Of a DNA stretch of 35,894 nucleotides, positions 1-8,859 are shown one piece after another. The position numbers and the translations under genes are program-made. Position 1 is the stretch's first letter. Each line of letters starts with the position of its first letter. The notes beneath the pieces were generated by a model that had not been told where the DNA came from, searched no databases, and saw only the letters and a program-made list of their open reading frames with translations. Where the stretch lies: NCBI RefSeq assembly GCF_000426345.1, contig NZ_AUFE01000055.1, forward strand, positions 1 to 35,894. Direction: 5' to 3'. The stretch is from Cupriavidus phytohabitans. GTDB lineage: Bacteria; Pseudomonadota; Gammaproteobacteria; Burkholderiales; Burkholderiaceae.

Positions 1-120
1 TTCGCTCCACGCTTCCTCCCCACGATCGGTCGCCCTTTCGCAGTTGCGCTTCGCTTCGTTCGCTGTGATCAACTTACGGTGGGACTTGCACCCACAAGAG
101 TGCGCCCATGCTGGGCGCAC
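1..120 (-). mobile_element. Group II intron, 5' end (class C-like), runs off left edge
   Basis: Reading the minus strand from 120 downward, the sequence opens with GTGCGCCC, which fits the GUGYG start of group II introns. A 9-bp stem follows at once (arms 112-120 and 100-108, loop 109-111). Next comes a GTGGG/CCCAC stem whose loop reads TGCAAGT. This order, and the GGG-loop-CCC element, match from memory the start of domain I of class C (IIC) introns such as the Oceanobacillus iheyensis intron. The site also fits. Class C introns insert just downstream of intrinsic terminators in the direction of transcription, and this one starts immediately after the lon terminator and its T tract. The ribozyme core, the maturase/reverse transcriptase and the 3' end would lie left of base 1 and cannot be seen. 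No alignment was run. Confidence 0.72.
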
Positions 121-147
121 AAAAAAAAAAAAAAAAAAAAAAAAAAA
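121..147. repeat. 27-base poly-A (plus) / poly-T (minus) tract
   Basis: Twenty-seven consecutive A on the plus strand, which is T27 on the strand carrying lon. It forms the U-tract of the lon terminator and abuts the first base of the intron. Ordinary terminator U-tracts are about 6 to 9 bases. Such a run is exceptional in DNA this GC-rich and could be over- or under-called by the sequencer. Confidence 0.9.
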
Positions 148-175
148 CGCCGCCGGGCATCGCTGCCCCGCGGCG
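148..175 (-). terminator. Rho-independent terminator of lon
   Basis: On the minus strand a stem CGCCGC/GCGGCG continues through one G-G mismatch into GGGC/GCCC, closes on a six-base loop, and is followed directly by the T27 tract at 147-121. It starts 19 bases after the lon stop codon. It is a canonical intrinsic terminator apart from the very long T tract, and it is the kind of structure class C introns use as a target. Confidence 0.88.
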
Positions 176-194
176 TTCATTTCACGCAGCCCGA

Positions 195-2606
195 TCAGTG
201 GTGCAGACGCTCCACCTTGGCCGTGGCCTTGTCCGCCACGTCAGCGGGCTTGGCATCCTCTTCCGCCAACGGCTCCGGCTTGCGCTCGAGCGCCAGCTCC
301 AGCACCTTGTCGATCCAGCGCACCGGCACGATCTCGATGGCGTTCTTCACGTTGTCGGGGATCTCGGCCAGATCCTTGACGTTTTCCTCCGGAATCAGCA
401 CCAGCTTGATACCGCCACGGTGGGCCGCCAGCAGCTTTTCCTTCAGGCCACCGATCGGCAGCACCTCGCCGCGCAGCGTGATCTCGCCCGTCATGGCGAC
501 ATCCGCGCGCACCGGGATGCCGGTCAGCACCGACACCAGCGCCGTGGTCATGGCACCGCCTGCCGACGGGCCGTCCTTGGGCGTCGCGCCTTCGGGCACG
601 TGGATGTGGATGTCGCGCTTCTCGAACATCTCATCCGTGATCCCCAGACGGCGTGCCCGCGAACGCACCACCGAACGTGCGGCCTCGACCGACTCCTTCA
701 TCACATCGCCCAGCGAACCGGTGCGGGTGATGTTGCCCTTGCCCGGCATGATCGCGGCTTCGATGGTCAGCAGGTCGCCGCCCACCTCGGTCCACGCCAG
801 ACCGGTCACCTGGCCAACCTGGTTTTCCTTGCCGGCCAGACCGAAGTCGTACTTGCGCACGCCCAGGAATTTGTCCAGGTTCTCGGAATCGACCTTGATG
901 GTGCCGGACTCCTTCCTCAGCAGCAGGAGCTTGACCGCCTTGCGGGCAATCTTGGACACCTCGCGCTCAAGCGAACGCACACCGGCTTCGCGCGTGTAGT
1001 AGCGGATGATGTCGCGAATCGCAGCATCGGTCACCTCGATCTCGCCAGCCTTCAGACCATTGTTCTTGATCTGCTTGGGCAGCAGGTAACGCGTGGCGAT
1101 GTTGAGCTTCTCCTCCTCGGTGTAACCCGACAGGCGGATCACTTCCATACGGTCGAGCAGCGGCGGCGGGATATTCAGCGAGTTCGACGTCGCCACGAAC
1201 ATCACGTCCGACAGGTCGAAATCCACCTCGATGTAGTGGTCCTGGAACGTATGGTTCTGTTCCGGGTCCAGCACCTCGAGCAGCGCCGACGACGGATCGC
1301 CGCGGAAATCCATGCCCATCTTGTCGATTTCATCGAGCAGGAAGAGCGGATTGCGCACGCCGACCTTGGACAGGCTCTGCAGGATCTTGCCCGGCATCGA
1401 ACCGATGTAGGTACGGCGGTGGCCGCGGATCTCGGCCTCGTCACGCACGCCACCCAGTGCCATGCGCACGAACTTGCGGTTCGTCGCGCGCGCCACCGAC
1501 TGGCCGAGCGAGGTCTTGCCCACGCCGGGAGGCCCGACCAGGCACAGGATCGGCGCCTTCACCTTGTCCACGCGCTGTTGCACCGCGAGGTATTCGAGAA
1601 TGCGTTCCTTGACCTTCTCCAGGCCGTAGTGGTCTTCATCCAGCACGCGCTCGGCGTTGGCCAGGTCATTGTTGACCTTGCTCTTCTTGCGCCACGGCAG
1701 GTTCACCAGCGTGTCGATGTAGTTGCGCACGACGGTGGCTTCGGCCGACATCGGCGACATCAGCTTGAGCTTCTTGAATTCGGCGTCGGCCTTCTTCTTG
1801 GCTTCCTTCGGCATGCGCGCGGCCTTGATGCGCTTGTCGAGTTCTTCCAGGTCGGCGCCTTCTTCGCCCTCGCCCAGTTCCTTCTGGATGGCCTTGACCT
1901 GCTCGTTCAGGTAGTACTCGCGCTGGCTCTTCTCCATCTGGCGCTTGACGCGGCCACGGATGCGCTTTTCAACCTGCAGGATGTCGATCTCGCCCTCGAG
2001 CTGCGACAGCAGGCTTTCCAGGCGCTCGGTCACATTGACCATCTCCAGGATCTTCTGCTTCTGCTCGAGCTTGATCGGCAGGTGCGCGGCGATGGTGTCG
2101 GCCAGGCGGCCAGCCTCGTCAATACCCGACAGCGAGGTCAGGATCTCCGGCGGGATCTTCTTGTTGAGCTTTACGTACTGGTCGAACTGCGACACGATCG
2201 CGCGGCGCAGGGCCTCGGTCTCGGCGCTCTCGCCAGGTGCGGGCGGCACGGGCACGGCTTCGCACATGAAGTGCGAATCGTCCTCGCTCACCTCGCGGAT
2301 ATTGGCACGCTGCGTACCCTCGACCAGCACCTTCACGGTACCGTCGGGCAACTTCAGCATTTGCAGGATATTGGCGATGCAGCCGACCTCGTACAGGTCG
2401 TCGGCGGTCGGCTCGTCCTTGGCCGCCGTCTTCTGGGCTACGAGCATGATGCTCTTGCCCGCCTCCATCGCAGTCTCAAGCGCCTTGATGGACTTCGGGC
2501 GTCCCACGAACAGCGGGATCACCATGTGCGGAAACACCACCACGTCGCGCAGCGGCAACAGTGGGAGGCGAATCGGCTCGGCCGGGAGGAGTTGTGTTCC
2601 GGACAT
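195..2606 (-). CDS. lon: ATP-dependent Lon protease (La), S16 family
   Basis: Cytoplasmic AAA+ serine protease that unfolds and degrades damaged proteins and short-lived regulators. The 803-residue product is full length for LonA. In order: N-terminal substrate-binding domain (about 5-205), coiled helical region, AAA+ module with Walker A GPPGVGKT (about 358-365) and Walker B FLLDEIDK (about 422-429), and the C-terminal protease domain with catalytic Ser681 (KDGPSAGG) and Lys724 (GGLKEKLL). The start at 2606 has TTGGGGA six bases upstream. In-frame ATGs at 2609 and 2627 also exist, but the first is too close to that ribosome site and the second has none. It is the last gene of the tig-clpP-clpX-lon cluster, separated from clpX by a terminator, so it probably has its own promoter in 2628-2770. 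I could not identify a convincing sigma-32 promoter there. Confidence 0.98.
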   Translation of the reverse strand: MSGTQLLPAEPIRLPLLPLRDVVVFPHMVIPLFVGRPKSIKALETAMEAGKSIMLVAQKTAAKDEPTADDLYEVGCIANILQMLKLPDGTVKVLVEGTQRANIREVSEDDSHFMCEAVPVPPAPGESAETEALRRAIVSQFDQYVKLNKKIPPEILTSLSGIDEAGRLADTIAAHLPIKLEQKQKILEMVNVTERLESLLSQLEGEIDILQVEKRIRGRVKRQMEKSQREYYLNEQVKAIQKELGEGEEGADLEELDKRIKAARMPKEAKKKADAEFKKLKLMSPMSAEATVVRNYIDTLVNLPWRKKSKVNNDLANAERVLDEDHYGLEKVKERILEYLAVQQRVDKVKAPILCLVGPPGVGKTSLGQSVARATNRKFVRMALGGVRDEAEIRGHRRTYIGSMPGKILQSLSKVGVRNPLFLLDEIDKMGMDFRGDPSSALLEVLDPEQNHTFQDHYIEVDFDLSDVMFVATSNSLNIPPPLLDRMEVIRLSGYTEEEKLNIATRYLLPKQIKNNGLKAGEIEVTDAAIRDIIRYYTREAGVRSLEREVSKIARKAVKLLLLRKESGTIKVDSENLDKFLGVRKYDFGLAGKENQVGQVTGLAWTEVGGDLLTIEAAIMPGKGNITRTGSLGDVMKESVEAARSVVRSRARRLGITDEMFEKRDIHIHVPEGATPKDGPSAGGAMTTALVSVLTGIPVRADVAMTGEITLRGEVLPIGGLKEKLLAAHRGGIKLVLIPEENVKDLAEIPDNVKNAIEIVPVRWIDKVLELALERKPEPLAEEDAKPADVADKATAKVERLHH

Positions 2607-2772
2607 CATTTTCCCCAAGTCAGTCATTTAAGGCGTAAATTGGGCCGCCTGATTCGATTACAAGATACATGCCAATCGATTCACCAAGACAGGAAGATGC
2701 CGCTCCCTGCACTTGCAGGCCCCTCTGAAACAGCATACCCGCCTTTCCTCCTTCTCGTCGGTGGAAATAAAC

Positions 2773-2806
2773 AAAAAAAGCCGCTCGCTTCTACGCGAAC
2801 GGCTTT
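2773..2806 (-). terminator. Rho-independent terminator of clpX
   Basis: On the minus strand AGCCGTTCGC (2804-2795) pairs with GCGAGCGGCT (2788-2779) through one G-T wobble around a six-base loop, and A-T pairs extend the stem. It is followed by seven T (2779-2773). It lies 56 bases past the clpX stop and isolates lon from clpX transcription. Confidence 0.87.
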
Positions 2807-2861
2807 CTCGCCTCGCTGCCGGTGTGGTTCCAAACACTTACCACCCTTGGCAGCTCTCGCG

Positions 2862-4139
<1,278 letters not shown>

Positions 4140-4142
4140 AGG

Positions 4143-4153
4143 AATCAGTCACT
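4143..4153 (-). promoter_or_regulatory. 11-base motif before clpX, shared with the clpP leader
   Basis: The minus strand reads AGTGACTGATT, three bases before the clpX ATG. The identical 11-mer occurs at 5106-5096 in the clpP leader and a 9-of-11 variant lies at 2628-2618 before lon. Function unknown. Its position over the clpX initiation region would fit a leader or translation signal better than a promoter. Confidence 0.3.
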
Positions 4154-4208
4154 TTTGCATTGCGCACACCGCGGGGCGAAAGGCTCCCCGGCGATACGCT
4201 TTAAACGC

Positions 4209-4214
4209 ATCATA
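4209..4214 (-). promoter_or_regulatory. clpX: Candidate -10 box for clpX
   Basis: TATGAT on the minus strand, 69 bases before the clpX start and downstream of the clpP hairpin, in a locally AT-rich stretch. No good -35 hexamer stands 16-18 bases upstream, so this is a weak prediction. Confidence 0.3.
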
Positions 4215-4257
4215 CGCCAAAACAATTGGCCTCACCGGCGCTCTCCCCCAAGGCTGT

Positions 4258-4294
4258 GGGGCAAAAGCAAAGAACGAGGCACAAGGCCTCGTTC
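4258..4294 (-). terminator. Likely terminator between clpP and clpX
   Basis: On the minus strand a perfect 9-bp stem (GAACGAGGC/GCCTCGTTC, arms 4294-4286 and 4280-4272) closes on a five-base loop. It is followed by a T-rich but interrupted tail (TCTTTGCTTTTGC). The interrupted tract suggests partial termination, which would set a clpP:clpX transcript ratio. Confidence 0.6.
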
Positions 4295-4410
4295 CGGTGT
4301 AGCCTTCGCGTTTTGGCAATGCTGCCGCGCCAGGGCGTTCCGCGCAATGCGGGTTTCCCGGCAGACCGGCATAGCCGCCGTTGCGGATTGCGCCGCGGCG
4401 GCCCGTGGCA

Positions 4411-5061
4411 TCAGCCGCGGCGGGCGATGACCTTGTCCACCAGGCCGTAGTCCACCGCCTGGTCGCCGCTCATGAAGTTGTCGCGATCGGTATCGCGCGC
4501 AATCTTCTCGACCGGCTGGCCGGTCACTTCCGACAGGATGCTGTTCAGCCGCTCGCGCAGGTACAGGATCTCGCGCGCCTGGATCTCGATATCCGAGGCC
4601 TGGCCGCGCGCGCCACCCAGCGGCTGGTGGATCATGATGCGCGAGTTGGGCAGCGCGAAACGCTTGCCCTTGGCGCCGGCCGCCAGCAGGAAGGCGCCCA
4701 TGCTCGCCGCCATGCCCATGCACAGCGTGGACACATCCGGCTTGATGAACTGCATGGTGTCGTAGATCGCCAGCCCCGCCGAAACGGAACCGCCCGGCGA
4801 GTTGATGTAGAGCGACACGTCCTTGTCGGGGTTTTCGCTCTCCAGGAACAGCAGCTGTGCCACCACCAGGTTGGCGGTCTGGTCGTTGACCTCGCCCACC
4901 ATGAACACCACGCGCTCCTTCAGCAGGCGCGAATAGATGTCATAGGCGCGCTCGCCCCGGCCGGACTGCTCGACGACCATCGGCACCAGCCCCAGGCCCT
5001 GGGTTTCCAGTGCCGAAGCCTGCGTGGTGGCGAGACGGTCAAGCAAATCATTGCGGGTCAT
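4411..5061 (-). CDS. clpP: ClpP, proteolytic subunit of ClpXP
   Basis: Serine peptidase that forms a double heptameric ring degrading substrates delivered by ClpX (and ClpA). The start at 5061 gives 216 residues, the normal length, and has GGAG seven bases upstream; the 12-codon in-frame extension to 5097 has no ribosome site. Catalytic triad Ser120 (MAASMGAF), His145 (MIHQP) and Asp194 (DTDRDNF). The GGSVSAGLAIYD and GARGQASDIEIQ motifs are intact. The first residues are probably removed as a propeptide, as in other ClpP proteins. It lies between tig (upstream) and clpX (downstream) in the same direction, the common proteobacterial order. Confidence 0.98.
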   Translation of the reverse strand: MTRNDLLDRLATTQASALETQGLGLVPMVVEQSGRGERAYDIYSRLLKERVVFMVGEVNDQTANLVVAQLLFLESENPDKDVSLYINSPGGSVSAGLAIYDTMQFIKPDVSTLCMGMAASMGAFLLAAGAKGKRFALPNSRIMIHQPLGGARGQASDIEIQAREILYLRERLNSILSEVTGQPVEKIARDTDRDNFMSGDQAVDYGLVDKVIARRG

Positions 5062-5095
5062 GCAGGTTCTCCATGGATTCGTCGGATCGCAAGGC

Positions 5096-5106
5096 AATCA
5101 GTCACT
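5096..5106 (-). promoter_or_regulatory. 11-base motif in the clpP leader, identical to clpX motif
   Basis: AGTGACTGATT on the minus strand, ending 34 bases before the clpP ATG. It is an exact copy of the motif that sits just before clpX (4153-4143). Significance untested. Confidence 0.3.
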
Positions 5107-5116
5107 CGGGACACCG

Positions 5117-5153
5117 GCCCGCTTCCTTCGCCGTGGCGCGGAGGAAAGCGGGC
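5117..5153 (-). promoter_or_regulatory. Long hairpin between tig and clpP
   Basis: Arms GCCCGCTTCCT (5117-5127) and AGGAAAGCGGGC (5142-5153) pair over 11 bp with one bulged base, and an inner CGCC/GGCG stem fits in the loop. No T tract follows on the minus strand, so it is more likely an mRNA stability or processing structure, or a partial Rho-type end, than an intrinsic terminator. Confidence 0.45.
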
Positions 5154-5172
5154 TTGCGGGTTATCCCCGACC

Positions 5173-6531
5173 TCAGGCAGCTTGCTGCTGGTTCCCTTCG
5201 GCGGTGAGTTCCTCGAAGGACACCTTCTTGTCGGTGACCTTGGCCTTGTCGCACACGAAATTTACCACGTTGTTTTCGAGCACGTAGGCTTCCATTTCAG
5301 CCAGGCGTTGCTGGTCGCCGTAGTACCAGCGCATCACTTCCTTCGGATCTTCGTAGCTCTTGGCGAAGTCCTCGATCTCGGCCTTGATCTGGTCGGCCTT
5401 GGCTTCCAGGCCGTTGGCCTTGACGATCTCGGCCAGGATCAGGCCCAGCTTGACGCGGCGCTCTGCCTGCTGCGCGAACATCTCGGCCGGGATCGGCATG
5501 TCCTTGGCGTTGGGCATGCCACGCTGCTCCAGGTCGCGGCGGGCCATCTCGACCAGGCGCTCCTGGTCCTGCTCGATCAGGGCCTTCGGCACGTCCAGCT
5601 CGCTTGCCTTCAGCAGGGCTTCCATGACCTGGTCCTTCAGCATCGAATGCGTGCGGCGCTTGACTTCACGCTCCAGGTTCTCGCGGATGTCGGCGCGCAT
5701 CTTCTCGACGCTGCCGTCGGCGATGCCCAGCGACTTGGCGAAGGCTTCGTTGATTTCCGGCAGGTGGGCCCACTCGATCTTCTTCAGCGTCACGGTGAAC
5801 TCGGCGGTCTTGCCGGCCACTTCCTTGCCGTGGTAGTCCTCCGGGAAGGCCAGCGGGAAGCTCTTGCTTTCGCCGACCTTCAGGCCCAGCGTGGCCTGCT
5901 CGAACTCGGGCAGCATGCGGCCTTCGCCCAGCACGAACGGGAAGTCCTCGGCCTTGCCGCCGGCGAACTCTTCACCGTCGATCTTGCCGACGAAGTCCAG
6001 CGTCACGCGGTCGCCGTTCTGGGCGGTGACGTCGGCACCGCCGTCGCCATGCTCGCCGGCTTCGCCGCGGGTGTGGTAGTGGACGCGCTGCTTGCGCAGG
6101 ATGTCGACGGTCTTGTCGACTTCGGCGTCGGTGATCTCGGTGCCGGTGCGGGTCACTTCGGCGGCCGACAGGTCGCCGATCTTCACTTCCGGGTACACCT
6201 CGAAGGTGGCATCGAATGCGACCTGGTCAGCTTCCACGCCTTCGGTCTTGATCTCGAACTTGGGCTGGCCGGCAACCTTGACGTCCTGTTCCTTGGTGAT
6301 GTCGAAGAACTTGCGCGCGGCCTTGTCGAAGCGCACTTCGAACTCGACTTGCTGGCCGTATTGCTTCTCGACCATCTTCATCGGCACCTTGCCCGGACGG
6401 AAGCCCGACATCTTCACGGTCTTCGACAGGCGAACCAGGCGCTCCTGCTTTTCCTTCTCCACTTCGGCCTTGGGGAAGGCCAGGGTCACCTTGCGGTCCA
6501 GCTTGCCGAGGTTCTCAATCACGTTCGACAT
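5173..6531 (-). CDS. tig: Trigger factor, ribosome-associated chaperone and prolyl isomerase
   Basis: First chaperone met by nascent chains; it docks at the ribosomal exit tunnel through protein L23. The 452-residue protein has the N-terminal ribosome-binding domain with signature GFRPGKVP (43-50), a central FKBP-type prolyl isomerase domain (about 172-250, NGDRVTLDFVGKIDGEEF) and the helical C-terminal substrate-holding domain. A Gly/His-rich stretch just before the isomerase domain (about 154-168) looks like a flexible linker. It is the first gene of the tig-clpP-clpX-lon cluster. The ATG at 6531 gives the family start MSNVIENLGKLDRKV-type; the ribosome site (GGAT) is weak. Confidence 0.97.
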   Translation of the reverse strand: MSNVIENLGKLDRKVTLAFPKAEVEKEKQERLVRLSKTVKMSGFRPGKVPMKMVEKQYGQQVEFEVRFDKAARKFFDITKEQDVKVAGQPKFEIKTEGVEADQVAFDATFEVYPEVKIGDLSAAEVTRTGTEITDAEVDKTVDILRKQRVHYHTRGEAGEHGDGGADVTAQNGDRVTLDFVGKIDGEEFAGGKAEDFPFVLGEGRMLPEFEQATLGLKVGESKSFPLAFPEDYHGKEVAGKTAEFTVTLKKIEWAHLPEINEAFAKSLGIADGSVEKMRADIRENLEREVKRRTHSMLKDQVMEALLKASELDVPKALIEQDQERLVEMARRDLEQRGMPNAKDMPIPAEMFAQQAERRVKLGLILAEIVKANGLEAKADQIKAEIEDFAKSYEDPKEVMRWYYGDQQRLAEMEAYVLENNVVNFVCDKAKVTDKKVSFEELTAEGNQQQAA

Positions 6532-6663
6532 GGTCGTAGATCCAATCCAGAAATGTAGTTGTGTTCGTTGGCGCTACCGCTTGCGCTGCGCCATTTGCAG
6601 CACTGCCTGGGGCCGACGCGGCGCGACGGCGCACGGAGGGCTCCGCGCAAACGGAAAACGGGG

Positions 6664-6672
6664 ATTATCGCA
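6664..6672 (-). promoter_or_regulatory. tig: Candidate extended -10 promoter for tig
   Basis: The minus strand reads TGCGATAAT, an extended -10 element (TG-n-GATAAT), in the 210-base gap between mnmC and tig. The -35 region is poor, which is tolerated by extended -10 promoters. It would give a leader of about 125 bases. Confidence 0.45.
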
Positions 6673-6741
6673 CGGTTTTGGTTCGGTTCCGGCGTTTTTA
6701 CCCTGAAGCAGACCTGGAAGCGCTTTCCGGCGCCCTCGCCG

Positions 6742-8715
6742 CTAGCCCGCCTGGCCGTGGCGCAGCGCGCGCAGCAGCAGGCGTGCCGGATCGACGGCAT
6801 CGGCCAGGTCGGCCTCTAGCGGCAGCGGCTCGCCTTCGATCTGGCTGGCCAGCAGCTCGGCCCCCAGTGCCGCCCATGTGAGGCCGCGCGACGCATAGGC
6901 AAGGGCCGCGTACAGGCCGGGGACACGCGGCAGGTCACGCAGGTGCGCGCCGCGCAATGCACCTGCTTGCGTACGTGCCGCCACCTCGTCGGCGACCTGG
7001 CCGATCAGCGGCAGCCGGTTGTGCGTGACCGTGCGCACGCCGACATAGCCGGTCAGCGCGGCGGGGTCGATGCCGGCCACCGCGCCGGCCTGCCGCGGCA
7101 GCAGGCCGGCCAGGCGCGCCAGGTTGGCGGCATGCACTTCCGGACGCTCGGCCAGTGGCCCTTCGTCGGGGTCGTAGCTGGAGCCGACACGGCCAGTACC
7201 GTCCGCCGCACGCGGCAGCAGGTAGCCGGCGCCGGTGACCACGCAGTCGGGCCAGCCGCCGATCGCATCGACCTGCGCGGCCGGCAGCGTAGTGAGCTGG
7301 CCGCGCACGCGCCGCATGGTCCAGTGCTGCTGCGGCAGCAGTTGCTGCGCCTCGTGCGCATTGGCCAGCACCAGCACCGGGGCCGACGCCAGCACGGCAC
7401 CGCCGGCGTCGAGCGCGCGCCACTGGTCATCCACGCGCGCGATGCTTGCCACGCGGCAACCGAAGCGCGCTGCGACTGCATCGCCCGCACGCGCCAGCTG
7501 CGCAGTGCAGACATCGGGAGGCGCCACCCAGCCGCCGGCCGGGAACCACAGCCCCCCTCGTGGCACTCCGGCCCGGTGGGTGGACGCCGCCTCCTCCGCG
7601 CTCATCCAGCGCACGAACGATTCCGGCAGCCCCATGGCTGCCAGCGCGGCACGCTGGACCTCGCCCTCGGCCTCGTCCTCGCCGATCTGCAGCACGCCGC
7701 AGCCGTGCCAGCCGACCGGATGCCCGGCGTCGCGCAGCGCCGCCCAGGCTCGCAGTGCGTACTGGTTGCCGGCGCGAGAAAGGCGCGACAGCAGGCTGTC
7801 GTCGGCAGACAGGTGGGCATGCATGGCCGCCGCGCGATGCGCCGAGGTCTGCCGCGCCGGGCCGTCATGCGCATCGAACAGCGTAATGCGCCAGCCGCGC
7901 GCGGCCAGGCGCTCGGTCGCGGCGCAGCCGGCCAGGCCGGCGCCGATCACGATGGCATGCCGGTCGGGCCATTGCGCCGCCAGCGGCGGTGCATGGCGGC
8001 GCGACTTCCACAACGGCCGGAAGCGCGCGACCGTCATGTCGCGCTTGCCGCCGAAGCCCGGCGCCTTGCTGACTTCGAACCCGACTTCCTTCAGCCCGCG
8101 CCGGACGAACCCGGCGGCGGTGTAGGTGGCCAGCGTCGCGCCTGGCCGGGCCAGCCGCGCCAGCCCGCGGAACACCGGCGGCGACCACATGTCCGCATTG
8201 CGCGCCGGCGAAAAGCCGTCGAGGTAAAAGGCATCGGCTCCCACTGCCAGCTTCGGCAGCAATTGCCCGGCGTCGCCCAGCGCCAGCGTCAGCACCACCT
8301 GCCCCTCGTCGAAGGCAAGCCGGTGCAGGCCCGGCAAGGCGTCGGGCCATTGCGCCTGCAGCGCCTGCGCCAGCGGTTCCAGCGCTTGCAGGCCGGCATG
8401 CAGCCGGGCCAGGCCCTCGCGCGTGAAGGGGTGCTTTTCGATCGAGACGAAATGCAGTGTGCCGCAGCGCTCGGGATCGTCGCGCCACGCCTGCCACGTC
8501 GCCAGGAAATTCAGCCCCTGGCCAAAGCCGGTTTCGACGATGACGAACTGGCGCTGGCCGGCCCACGCCTGCGGCAGGCCGTTGCCGCCAAGGAAGACAT
8601 GGGCGGCCTGCGCCATCCCGCCTTCGGTGCTGTGGTAGACGTCGTCGTAGCGGGGTGAATACGGGGTGCCTTCGGCAGACAGGATAGGCTCGGCGGGCTC
8701 GAGTGCGCGCGGCAT
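6742..8715 (-). CDS. mnmC: MnmC, bifunctional tRNA U34 methyltransferase/oxidoreductase
   Basis: Completes mnm5(s2)U at the wobble position of tRNAs. The C-terminal FAD domain removes the carboxymethyl group from cmnm5U and the N-terminal domain methylates the resulting nm5U. The 657-residue protein has both halves: an SAM-dependent methyltransferase with ETGFGQGLNF (61-70) and DGFSP (166-170), then a Rossmann FAD fold with GAGLAG (258-263) and a DAO-type oxidoreductase domain to the end. The length matches the fused form, so both steps should be present. It is transcribed away from rlmJ across a 144-base gap, and both genes modify RNA. The ATG at 8715 has no clear ribosome site. Confidence 0.95.
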   Translation of the reverse strand: MPRALEPAEPILSAEGTPYSPRYDDVYHSTEGGMAQAAHVFLGGNGLPQAWAGQRQFVIVETGFGQGLNFLATWQAWRDDPERCGTLHFVSIEKHPFTREGLARLHAGLQALEPLAQALQAQWPDALPGLHRLAFDEGQVVLTLALGDAGQLLPKLAVGADAFYLDGFSPARNADMWSPPVFRGLARLARPGATLATYTAAGFVRRGLKEVGFEVSKAPGFGGKRDMTVARFRPLWKSRRHAPPLAAQWPDRHAIVIGAGLAGCAATERLAARGWRITLFDAHDGPARQTSAHRAAAMHAHLSADDSLLSRLSRAGNQYALRAWAALRDAGHPVGWHGCGVLQIGEDEAEGEVQRAALAAMGLPESFVRWMSAEEAASTHRAGVPRGGLWFPAGGWVAPPDVCTAQLARAGDAVAARFGCRVASIARVDDQWRALDAGGAVLASAPVLVLANAHEAQQLLPQQHWTMRRVRGQLTTLPAAQVDAIGGWPDCVVTGAGYLLPRAADGTGRVGSSYDPDEGPLAERPEVHAANLARLAGLLPRQAGAVAGIDPAALTGYVGVRTVTHNRLPLIGQVADEVAARTQAGALRGAHLRDLPRVPGLYAALAYASRGLTWAALGAELLASQIEGEPLPLEADLADAVDPARLLLRALRHGQAG

Positions 8716-8859
8716 GGGATACGGATACTTGGGGCCCGGGCGGAGGTGCCGGACATGGGGAGGGGGCGACTCGCCGCGGATGGTAGCATAGCGGCCTTCC
8801 CCGCAGTGGCCACGCCGCCCTGCCCCCGATCTTGCGCCTCAGCGGCGCCCCGCTTCGCC

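Noticed and set aside
2628..2770. Heat-shock (sigma-32) promoter before lon
   Set aside because: Expected from other species, but no CTTGAA/CCCCAT-type pair with proper spacing could be found.
4381..6558. 725-codon plus-strand frame over clpP and tig
   Set aside because: Antisense shadow; it crosses two well-identified genes and their intergenic hairpin.
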